A stretch of 6,219 bases of DNA. Source: Prolixibacteraceae bacterium. Its GTDB lineage: Bacteria; Bacteroidota; Bacteroidia; Bacteroidales; Prolixibacteraceae. The notes beneath the pieces are model-generated. The model did not search any database. It saw only the letters and a program-made list of their open reading frames with translations, and was not told where the DNA came from. Each line of letters opens with the position of its first letter. Positions within the stretch are counted from its first letter, which is position 1. Below, one piece after another: positions 1-5,785 of this stretch. The stretch spans positions 1-6,219 of the forward strand of contig JAQIDF010000454.1 in NCBI GenBank assembly GCA_027858145.1. The letters run 5' to 3'. A program made the position numbers and the translations under genes.

Positions 1-1
1 C

Positions 2-364
2 CTCTTTTTAACCCTTGCCGGCGCTTTTATGGCATTTACCAAAACAAGCACCCAAATTGACACCTCGAGACATAGGGTAAAACCAGTTGAAATGCTTTTC
101 GGTATTTTCCCTTTTGGAAAATGGATTTACTTAACCGATGAAATGAAGCTCGGTATCGAAAAATCAAGAAGAGGGTTCAGTGTATTCAGTGCAAGCAATA
201 AAGCGGCTGACCAAATTGAAAGTGACTACCGTATCATGCTGTACGATAATAACGAGCTGCCCATCACCCCGTTGAAGAAATTCTCATCGCGCACTGAAGC
301 TGAAAAAGAAATTGTAACTCTTGAAGAAAAACTGGGATTCATTGATCAGGAAAATAGCGAATAA
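2..364 (+). CDS. Unrecognised protein, C-terminal part only (5' end outside window)
   Basis: The reading frame stays open to the left edge of the window, so this is the 3' end of a longer gene and the first ATG (position 29) is probably internal. The codons before it read LFLTLAGAF and run into MAF, a hydrophobic stretch that could be the end of a membrane segment or signal anchor. About 110 residues follow with mixed charge, including FGIFPFGKWIYL and a Lys/Glu-rich end (EAEKEIVTLEEKLGF) likely to be helical. I recognise no catalytic motif or family. It ends about 100 bases before the epimerase gene, which has its own candidate promoter, so the two need not be co-transcribed. The coding call is fairly sure because the frame is long and codon use is ordinary; the function is unknown. 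Confidence 0.7.
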   Translation, partial: LFLTLAGAFMAFTKTSTQIDTSRHRVKPVEMLFGIFPFGKWIYLTDEMKLGIEKSRRGFSVFSASNKAADQIESDYRIMLYDNNELPITPLKKFSSRTEAEKEIVTLEEKLGFIDQENSE

Positions 365-412
365 TTTTCTCATTAACGAAAGAAATCCCCCTCATAATGG
401 CTTATCTGTCCC

Positions 413-451
413 TTCTTGAAATGAGTCAAGCTACTTATCTTTGATATCAAA
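413..451 (+). promoter_or_regulatory. Candidate Bacteroidota promoter with overlapping palindrome
   Basis: TATCTTTG at 436-443 matches the Bacteroidota -7 box TAnnTTTG exactly. A weaker -33-like TTCTTG lies at 413-418, with 17 bases between the two, slightly shorter than usual. Transcription would start about 12-16 bases before the ATG at 463, giving a very short leader. A perfect 12-base palindrome, TTTGATATCAAA (440-451), overlaps the box and could be a regulator site. The box match is seen directly; promoter activity is inferred. Confidence 0.45.
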
Positions 452-462
452 AATTTATCAAT

Positions 463-1803
463 ATGAAGTCAGTTTCATTTTTAATTTTATTGCTTATTTC
501 CAATTTATTGTTTGGTTTACACAGAGAAAACAATTACATGAATGTTGCAGCTCATGATATCGAGACAACTTTACACAAACACTTAAACGACTGGTATCCA
601 CGCATCATTGATAATGAAAACGGAGGTTACTACACCAATTTTGAAAATAACTGGGAAAAAAGTGATGAACAAACAAAAATGCTCGTAACACAAGCACGCG
701 GGTTATGGACAGCTGCAAAAGCTGCCGATATATTTCCCGACAATGAACTTTACCAATCAGCTGCACATCATGGTTATCAATTTATTACCACAAAAATGTG
801 GGATGAAAAAGATGGCGGATTTAACTTGTATTATATCAAAGAAGGTCAAAAACAACTTCACAAATTACTATATGCCAATGCTTTTGCACTGTTTGCACTC
901 GCTGAATATGCAAAGACAGAACCATCGGATGAATTATTCCTATGGCTCCAAAAACTATTCAACTGGATTGACTCAGCAGCACATGATGATATTTATGGAG
1001 GTTACTACAATCTTATATTAAGCGAAGAAATTAATGAAAACACACCCGAAAATAAAGCATATATTGAAAAACTGGGATGGGGAAACCCAAAATGGAAAGA
1101 CCAGAACACTTCTATTCATCTTCTTGAAGCATTCACTACTCTTCACCAGGTAATGCCAACGCCAAAGGTGAAAGAACGATTAAGCGAAATGCTGGTGTTA
1201 GTAAGGGACAGCATGACTCAGGACAATGGTTCGCTGAAACTCTATTTTACTGAAGACTGGCAGCCAATTGATCATTCCGATTCAACAAAGAAATACATTT
1301 TAGAAAATCAAAACATCGACCACGTATCCTTTGGGCACAATATCGAAACAGCCTATCTAATTATTGATGCCTCAAAAGAGTTGTACGGCGAAGCAGATAA
1401 TAAAACACTCACCATTGCAAAAAAACTTACCGACCATTCACTGAAATATGGATTTGATAAAAACTATTACGGACTTTATGACCGAGGCTATGTTTTTGAC
1501 GAAGAAATGGAAATTATAAATACACACAAAACATGGTGGTCGCAATTTGAAGCCTGGCATACACTGGCATTAATGCATCAATATTTTCCGAATAATGAAA
1601 AATACAAAACTGCCTTCGGGAAAATGTGGACATACATAAACGAGGAACTAACCGACCATGAGTATGGTGGATTCTACAATAACGGCATAGATACATCGGC
1701 AAACGAGAAGAAAAAACGCAAGGCACATATATGGAAAGGCCCCTATCACGATGGACGGGCTCTAATGAAAGTTCGTGATTATGCTATAGATTACAATGAT
1801 TAA
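463..1803 (+). CDS. AGE-family epimerase, cellobiose 2-epimerase-like, apparently exported
   Basis: This 446-residue protein belongs to the N-acylglucosamine 2-epimerase superfamily, whose members have an (alpha/alpha)6 barrel. It most resembles cellobiose 2-epimerases, which convert the reducing-end glucose of beta-1,4-disaccharides to mannose. Visible family motifs are WYPRIID then GGYY (44-57), QARGLW (77-82, Arg79), TSIHLLEAF (216-224), SFGHNIE (289-295, His292 and Glu295), WWSQFEAW (358-365) and GPYHDGRA (426-433, His429). These supply the Arg, two catalytic His, Glu and Trp expected of an active enzyme. The first 20 or so residues (SFLILLLISNLLFG) look like a signal peptide without a lipobox Cys; most relatives are cytoplasmic and start near the equivalent of residue 26, where a second ATG lies (538). 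I keep the 463 start because a candidate promoter sits just upstream. Substrate is inferred: another sugar or N-acylglucosamine is possible. It shows no link to the B12 genes downstream. Confidence 0.88.
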   Translation: MKSVSFLILLLISNLLFGLHRENNYMNVAAHDIETTLHKHLNDWYPRIIDNENGGYYTNFENNWEKSDEQTKMLVTQARGLWTAAKAADIFPDNELYQSAAHHGYQFITTKMWDEKDGGFNLYYIKEGQKQLHKLLYANAFALFALAEYAKTEPSDELFLWLQKLFNWIDSAAHDDIYGGYYNLILSEEINENTPENKAYIEKLGWGNPKWKDQNTSIHLLEAFTTLHQVMPTPKVKERLSEMLVLVRDSMTQDNGSLKLYFTEDWQPIDHSDSTKKYILENQNIDHVSFGHNIETAYLIIDASKELYGEADNKTLTIAKKLTDHSLKYGFDKNYYGLYDRGYVFDEEMEIINTHKTWWSQFEAWHTLALMHQYFPNNEKYKTAFGKMWTYINEELTDHEYGGFYNNGIDTSANEKKKRKAHIWKGPYHDGRALMKVRDYAIDYND

Positions 1804-1807
1804 TAAC

Positions 1808-1826
1808 TTATCAACATTTTATCAAC
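1808..1826 (+). repeat. Short direct repeat TTATCAAC
   Basis: TTATCAAC occurs at 1808-1815 and again at 1819-1826, eleven bases apart start to start, or about one helical turn. It follows directly after the epimerase stop codon and lies some 30 bases ahead of the riboswitch promoter box. It could be a regulator-binding pair or chance in AT-rich spacer. I see no strong terminator hairpin for the epimerase gene here. Confidence 0.3.
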
Positions 1827-1861
1827 TTCAATTACATCGTATCATTTTCTTATTACCTTTG
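1827..1861 (+). promoter_or_regulatory. Candidate promoter of the B12 operon
   Basis: TACCTTTG at 1854-1861 is an exact TAnnTTTG -7 box, placed just ahead of the first conserved riboswitch bases (GGTTC at 1873). The -33 side is poor: only TTCAA at 1827-1831 is near the right distance. The position is what a riboswitch-led transcript needs, since initiation would fall near 1866-1870. Confidence 0.5.
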
Positions 1862-1975
1862 TCATCGATTTTGGTTCTAGTCTGACACTACTCAGATTGG
1901 ATTAAAATGGGAATCCGGTGATTCCGAATTATTTCGGAAGATTCCGGAGCTGTACCCGCAGCTGTAAGCCTTTAT

Positions 1976-1991
1976 CCCGACCTGCGTCGGG
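1976..1991 (+). repeat. GC-rich hairpin inside the riboswitch
   Basis: CCCGAC (1976-1981) pairs perfectly with GTCGGG (1986-1991) around a CTGC loop. It stands between the conserved ACTGTAA-type block and the helix that closes the variable arm, so it is a peripheral insertion in the aptamer. It is much richer in GC than the surrounding sequence. Confidence 0.6.
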
Positions 1992-2020
1992 GGAGCTTTT
2001 TGAAACTCGCTGCCACTATT

Positions 2021-2109
2021 ACCCACCGAAGCCTTGGCGAAGGTGGGTCTCTTAACAGAGATAGTTTTTCGTAGTGAAGGAGTCCTCCTTCGCAATAGCT
2101 ACGGACGAT
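2021..2109 (+). repeat. Pair of related inverted palindromic elements in the riboswitch arm
   Basis: The arm between GCCACTA and GGGAAGGC holds three hairpins. They are ACCCACC/GGTGGGT (2021-2027 with 2042-2048), CTCT/AGAG (2049-2052 with 2057-2060, loop TAAC), and an outer CGTAG/CTACG (2070-2074 with 2099-2103) enclosing GAAGGA/TCCTTC (2076-2081 with 2086-2091). The reverse complement of 2021-2048 matches 2082-2109 at 18 of 28 bases by hand count. The shared core includes CCTTCGC, GCT and CGG, so the two blocks are imperfect inverted copies that could also pair with each other (GCGAAGG 2037-2043 with CCTTCGC 2087-2093). From memory, CTTCGC-and-CTACGG palindromes of this sort occur as dispersed repeats in Bacteroidota, but I cannot confirm this here. 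Confidence 0.55.
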
Positions 2110-2165
2110 AAAATGGGAAGGCCTCAAAAAGTCAGGTAAGCCAGAAGACCTGCCAGATGTTACAT

Positions 2166-2255
2166 TGTTTAATCAAAGCTTCGGGAAAAAAGCTTGTGAA
2201 ACATATCCACAATATATTTCACAATACCCAAAGCTCATTTTAATTGGAAAATGAG
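2166..2255 (+). promoter_or_regulatory. Putative riboswitch expression platform with start-codon hairpin
   Basis: Between the aptamer and the btuB-like gene several pairings exclude one another. A start-codon hairpin is formed by CTCATTTT (2234-2241) with AAAATGAG (2248-2255), a perfect 8-base stem that buries the ATG at 2251. AAGCTT (2176-2181) can pair with AAGCTT (2190-2195), with TGTTT/AAACA (2166-2170 with 2199-2203) extending below it. AGCTTCGGG (2177-2185) can instead pair with CCCAAAGCT (2227-2235), with one mismatch, and this encloses a perfect TTGTGAAA/TTTCACAA helix (2194-2201 with 2217-2224). That alternative takes bases from the start-codon hairpin. No U-run follows a stem, so control of translation rather than termination is more likely. 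Which state is ON is inference. Confidence 0.55.
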
Positions 2256-4179
2256 ACATTTGTTATTTGTAATTCTGGTGCTAGCACCTACCCTTTTTTT
2301 ATGGGCAGAAGAACCTGAACCTTATGCGGTTTACGACTCCATTTTTTTGGACGAGATTACCACCTATGGCGATTACATTAAGTATCAGCCGGGGGCACAT
2401 ATTGTGAATATTAAGGCCGAAAACATCCAAAACTCAAACGAACCCGCCTTAAGCCAACTCCTTTCGCGCTATTCACCGATCTACATTAAAACCGATGCAG
2501 GCGGATTGGCAACCATTCGTATTCGCGGTACAGCTCCCAACCATACCACTATTAACTTTGGGGGAATAAATATCAACTCACTCACACTCGGACATTCCAA
2601 CATATCGTCGGTTTCGATGTTTTTGTTCGACCGTATTGAGTTACAATATGGGAGTTCGTCGTCATTGAACGGATCGGGAGCCATTGGCGGCAGTATTTAT
2701 CTCAATCAAAAAAACCAATGGACTGACGGCTTCTCTTTCCAGGGGAAAACCATGCAGGGAACTTTTGGAGAGCAATTATACGGAGCAAAAATTGCGCTGG
2801 GCAACGGCAAATTCGAATCGATTACAAAGCTTTATTTATATAAAAAGAAAAACAATTTTCCTTTTAAAAATCCCTATCACGAAAACCGTATTGAAGACCG
2901 CACGCCGGTTGACGATGTTCAGAAAGGGGCAGCCATAGAAAATAAAGGTATACTTCAACAATTTAACTACCTGTTTACTTCCAACGAATTTTTAAAATCA
3001 TGGTTTTGGTATGAAAACAGCTGGCACCAGATTCAGCCCAACATGCAAACCAATCTCAACTACAAAACCACCGAAACGCTTGATAATAAAAACATACGTG
3101 CCTGGGCTGAATATCGAAACGAAAATAATGCTATAAAATACAACATTGGGGCAGGTTTCGTTCACGACTACCAGGTTTACGACAGTGTTACAACACAGGA
3201 GATTATTACGGACCGCCTGGTTAGCGAGGCATCGGCAAAATACAAAATCAACAACATGGAGTTCAAACTGGGTACCAAATACAAGTATATGGTTCCCGAT
3301 GTGTATGCCTATACTGACACAGCTATTAACAACGAACAATGCTTCGACCTGTACGTTTCGTGGCTTTACCAGCCAACATCGAAATTTAAAACAGCCATTA
3401 ATCTGCGACAAACGCTGGTAAGCGAATACAACACCCCGCTTACCCCATCGTTGGGTGCCGATTATACGGTAATTAAAAAATCAAAAAACCAGCTAAACTT
3501 AACGGCAAACGTGGCAAGCAGTTATCGCGTTCCTACTTTTAACGACCGATTCTGGGGCAAACAAGGCAATCCAAACCTTAAACCCGAAACCGGATTTAAC
3601 ATCGAAGGAGGCGCTAAATACAAACACACCGAAGCTTACTCGAATACAATGCTAAAAGTGAATGTTTTTTACATGAATATCGACAACTGGATTGAATGGC
3701 GCTACCATGGCGTATGGCAAGCGCATAACATTCAGCAGGTTGTAAGCAAAGGGCTCGAAATTATGGCTCAACAAACGTTCGAATCAGGAAAAACTACTTC
3801 CGAAGTCAACATCAATTATACATTTAATAAAATTGAGGCTATTGAAAATATTACCGGGTCGGGGGTTATTAACCACCAGTTGCGTTACAGCCCCAAGCAT
3901 ATTGCCAACCTTTCGTACAATCTGAAATACAGGCATTGGAGTTTTTTTGCAGACGGAAGTTATACCGGAATGCGTTACACCGACTACCTGGGCTCAACAC
4001 TTCCGGCTTATTTTCTGACCAACGCAGGTTTGCACTATTCATTTAAAATGAATGAACATCAGGCCGACCTCTCGTTTTCGGCCGACAACCTGTTCGATGT
4101 GAATTATCAAAACCAAAAATATTACGCCATGCCCGGCAGAACATTTCGTATTGGGCTGAGTATCAACCTGAATTATTAA
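2251..4179 (+). CDS. btuB: BtuB-type TonB-dependent outer-membrane corrinoid transporter
   Basis: This 642-residue protein imports cobalamin or related corrinoids across the outer membrane using TonB/ExbBD energy. A signal peptide covers about residues 1-19 and ends near LWA. A TonB-box-like DSIFLDEITTYG follows (29-40), then the plug domain (about 45-150) with TIRIRGTAPNHTTINFGGI (88-106) and FDRIELQYG...GSGAIGGSIYL (126-151). The rest is a beta-barrel with the typical SYRVPTF and GNPNLKPE signature (424-445) and a C-terminal strand ending in an aromatic residue (GLSINLNY). There is no N-terminal carboxypeptidase-like domain, so it is the compact BtuB/siderophore-receptor type and not SusC-like. 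Specificity rests on context: a B12 riboswitch lies directly upstream, with btuG- and cobU-like genes downstream. The start codon sits inside a hairpin and has no Shine-Dalgarno sequence. The gene is intact. Confidence 0.92.
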   Translation: MRHLLFVILVLAPTLFLWAEEPEPYAVYDSIFLDEITTYGDYIKYQPGAHIVNIKAENIQNSNEPALSQLLSRYSPIYIKTDAGGLATIRIRGTAPNHTTINFGGININSLTLGHSNISSVSMFLFDRIELQYGSSSSLNGSGAIGGSIYLNQKNQWTDGFSFQGKTMQGTFGEQLYGAKIALGNGKFESITKLYLYKKKNNFPFKNPYHENRIEDRTPVDDVQKGAAIENKGILQQFNYLFTSNEFLKSWFWYENSWHQIQPNMQTNLNYKTTETLDNKNIRAWAEYRNENNAIKYNIGAGFVHDYQVYDSVTTQEIITDRLVSEASAKYKINNMEFKLGTKYKYMVPDVYAYTDTAINNEQCFDLYVSWLYQPTSKFKTAINLRQTLVSEYNTPLTPSLGADYTVIKKSKNQLNLTANVASSYRVPTFNDRFWGKQGNPNLKPETGFNIEGGAKYKHTEAYSNTMLKVNVFYMNIDNWIEWRYHGVWQAHNIQQVVSKGLEIMAQQTFESGKTTSEVNINYTFNKIEAIENITGSGVINHQLRYSPKHIANLSYNLKYRHWSFFADGSYTGMRYTDYLGSTLPAYFLTNAGLHYSFKMNEHQADLSFSADNLFDVNYQNQKYYAMPGRTFRIGLSINLNY

Positions 4180-4197
4180 ACTTCAAAATAAGAATCA

Positions 4198-5286
4198 ATG
4201 AAAAATCTAAAATTAAACATCCTGTTTTTTTTATCAGCAGGTATTGCTTTTACATCATGTAACGAAGACACTCCCGACGTTAATAACCCAACAGATGCAC
4301 ATGGTGCATACATCATCAACTATGGCAACTATGGAGAAGGAGGAGCCAGCATTTCAAAGTTCGATTATGAAAATGATGAAATAACTAACAACTACTATTA
4401 CAATCAAAATGATGGTTTAGAATTAATTTCGAATATTCAATATGCATGTGAATATAATGAGAACATCTACATGATGGGGAACAATAGCGATGAAATTATT
4501 ATTACAGACCGTATGTTCAAACAATCAATCGTCGGTATAACTGATGGCATATCAAAGCCCCGCTTTTCCGTTGGTAAAGATGACTACCTCTATATTTCAT
4601 GTTGGGGTGAAAATGCCGATTGGGATATTATGCCTGACTCATATGTTGCGAAATTTAACATTACAACAAATGAAGTAGAAGAAAAAATTGAAATTCCCGG
4701 TGGACCTGAAGGATTGGCTATTGTTGACAACAACCTTTATGTTGCCCTTAATTATGCCGATAGTATTGCTGTTGTTGACCTAAATGACGAATCAACTTCT
4801 TATATCCAAACACCTGCTGTTACATCTTACTTCTTAAAAGACAACAGCAACAATCTGTATGTATCCCTTGTAAGTACTTATTCTGATTTTTCAGATGCAG
4901 CAGGATTGGGGTATATCAATACTTCAAACAACAATTTAGAAGAAACGTATACACTTAATGGTATTAGCACTGAATACACTTCAATTTTTTCATTTAACAG
5001 CGATTATTCAAAAATATATGTGCTTGGAACACATTATGACGAAAACTGGAATGTATTAGGTTCTGTTTCTGTATTTGATATTGAATCTAAAGCATTCACT
5101 AATTTCATCGATGATATTTCCTCACCAAAGGGAGTAACTGTTAACCCTGAAAATGGTGATATCTATCTTTTCATTGCAGAAAGTGTAGTTGAAGGTGGAA
5201 CATTTGAAATCTATAATGAAGCGGGTGAGCTTCAAAGCGATTACAATGTGGGAAATTCACCAACCATGTCCCTTTTCCTTTATTAA
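4198..5286 (+). CDS. btuG: BtuG-like beta-propeller surface lipoprotein, probable B12 capture protein
   Basis: This 362-residue lipoprotein has a signal peptide ending in a lipobox (AFTSC, Cys21) followed by the acidic NEDTPD, which resembles the Bacteroidota surface-export signal. The mature part opens with GAYIINYGNYGEGGASIS (36-53), the characteristic start of DUF5074/YncE-like propellers. It then shows repeating blades with a pattern of short strands such as NIYMMGNNSDEIIITD (89-104), YLYISCWGE (130-138), EGLAIVDNNLYVALNYADS (171-189), KIYVLGT (272-278) and DIYLFIAES (321-329). In gut Bacteroides, BtuG proteins of this architecture bind B12 very tightly outside the cell and form a complex with BtuB. 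Placement 18 bases after btuB, under a B12 riboswitch, supports that role. Coding sequence is visibly richer in AT than btuB. The binding function is inferred; a generic propeller lipoprotein is the alternative. Confidence 0.8.
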   Translation: MKNLKLNILFFLSAGIAFTSCNEDTPDVNNPTDAHGAYIINYGNYGEGGASISKFDYENDEITNNYYYNQNDGLELISNIQYACEYNENIYMMGNNSDEIIITDRMFKQSIVGITDGISKPRFSVGKDDYLYISCWGENADWDIMPDSYVAKFNITTNEVEEKIEIPGGPEGLAIVDNNLYVALNYADSIAVVDLNDESTSYIQTPAVTSYFLKDNSNNLYVSLVSTYSDFSDAAGLGYINTSNNNLEETYTLNGISTEYTSIFSFNSDYSKIYVLGTHYDENWNVLGSVSVFDIESKAFTNFIDDISSPKGVTVNPENGDIYLFIAESVVEGGTFEIYNEAGELQSDYNVGNSPTMSLFLY

Positions 5287-5299
5287 TTTTATATTGTTT

Positions 5300-5336
5300 A
5301 CCATTGCTGTGTTTAATCGCAGCAATGGTTTGTTTC
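5300..5336 (+). terminator. Hairpin between btuG and the DUF4430 gene, terminator or attenuator
   Basis: ACCATTGCTG (5300-5309) pairs perfectly with CAGCAATGGT (5320-5329) around a 10-base loop, followed by TTTGTTTC. A 10-base stem with a broken T-run 14 bases after the btuG stop codon fits a weak intrinsic terminator or a transcript-end stabiliser. Downstream genes lie in the same pathway and I see no TAnnTTTG box in the gap, so read-through is likely and the site may reduce expression of the distal genes relative to btuB and btuG. Confidence 0.6.
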
Positions 5337-5355
5337 ACTTTCAAATAGAAACATC

Positions 5356-5775
5356 ATGAATAATATCTTTTCAAGAAAATTCGTACTTATCAGCATGCTC
5401 TTATTTTTTCACATTTCGTTGTTTGCCCAAACTAACACGGTTAATGTTAACTTAGATTTTGGTGGCGAGACTGAAAACATCGAAAAAGCAGTGAGTTTTA
5501 AAAACGATATTACAGCCCTCGAAGCTTTGCTGCATGTGGCAAACGTACAAACACACCCGGTTAACGATTATGTGTTTGTTGATGCGATTAATGGAATCGA
5601 AAACACCAAAGGTGAAAATGCATGGTATTTCACCATTAACGAAAAACCTGCTAAAACACTGGCCATAAACTATAATTTAGCCAAGGGCGACGTGGTAAAA
5701 TGGATTTACAAAAAAGATGTTTGCTCAAAAACCATCGAAACAAAAGAACCATGTCCCGATAATTTTGGAATGTAA
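5356..5775 (+). CDS. Small exported DUF4430 protein, transcobalamin C-terminal-domain-like
   Basis: This 139-residue protein has a clear signal peptide (KFVLISMLLFFHISLFAQ, cleavage likely after Ala24) and no lipobox Cys, so it should be periplasmic or secreted. The mature part matches the layout of DUF4430, the fold that forms the C-terminal cap domain of animal transcobalamin and intrinsic factor. It has an initial beta strand (TVNVNLDF, 28-35), the ITALEALLHVA helix (52-62), then GIENTKGENAWYFTINEKPA (80-99) corresponding to the 'YW...NG' strand pair, and YNLAKGDVVKWIY (106-118) corresponding to the final 'GD.v.W.y' strand. Cys123 and Cys133 near the end could form a disulfide. The animal proteins also have a large N-terminal helical barrel, which is absent here. 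It lies 10 bases before cobU and behind btuB-btuG, so a corrinoid-binding or hand-over role is reasonable but inferred. Other DUF4430 proteins have unknown roles. Confidence 0.75.
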   Translation: MNNIFSRKFVLISMLLFFHISLFAQTNTVNVNLDFGGETENIEKAVSFKNDITALEALLHVANVQTHPVNDYVFVDAINGIENTKGENAWYFTINEKPAKTLAINYNLAKGDVVKWIYKKDVCSKTIETKEPCPDNFGM

Positions 5776-5785
5776 ACTATTAATT

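Larger units (their letters stand above)
1871..2154 (+). promoter_or_regulatory. Adenosylcobalamin (B12) riboswitch aptamer
   Basis: The conserved cobalamin-aptamer blocks appear in order. They are TTGGTTC (1871-1877); a small hairpin AGTCTGA/TCAGATT (1879-1885 with 1892-1898); GATTAAAATGGGAATCCGGTG (about 1900-1920); CCGGAGCTGTACCCGCAGCTGTAAGCC (about 1944-1970, consensus CCGGnGCTGTCCCGCAACTGTAA); GCCACTA (2012-2018, consensus GCCACTG); GGGAAGGC (2115-2122); and the terminal B12 box AGCCAGAAGACCTGCC (2139-2154). An 8-base perfect helix, CTTTTTGA (1996-2003) with TCAAAAAG (2124-2131), closes the variable arm. The arm between GCCACTA and GGGAAGGC is about 96 bases, longer than is typical, and holds extra hairpins. 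An additional helix, TTCCGA/TCGGAA (1922-1927 with 1934-1939), extends the loop between GGTG and CCGG. It lies directly upstream of the btuB-like gene, so it should lower expression of uptake and salvage genes when B12 is plentiful. Confidence 0.95.

Noticed and set aside
391..425. CTCAT/ATGAG pairing as a terminator after the first gene
   Set aside because: The stem is only 5 bases with a loop of about 25 and no T-run, so it is not distinguishable from chance.
743..1021. 92-residue + strand reading frame
   Set aside because: It is an out-of-frame overlap within the epimerase gene, which contains all the expected motifs without interruption.
1892..2095. 67-residue minus-strand reading frame
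   Set aside because: It lies wholly within the riboswitch aptamer, where the conserved RNA blocks explain the sequence, and its translation resembles no protein.
2176..2200. AAGCTT-loop-AAGCTT as an intrinsic terminator
   Set aside because: A 6-base AT-rich stem with no following T-run would not terminate well; it fits better as one of the alternating pairings in the expression platform.
2998..3411. 137-residue minus-strand reading frame
   Set aside because: It is antisense to the btuB barrel region, whose + strand frame carries clear family motifs; it is a shadow frame.
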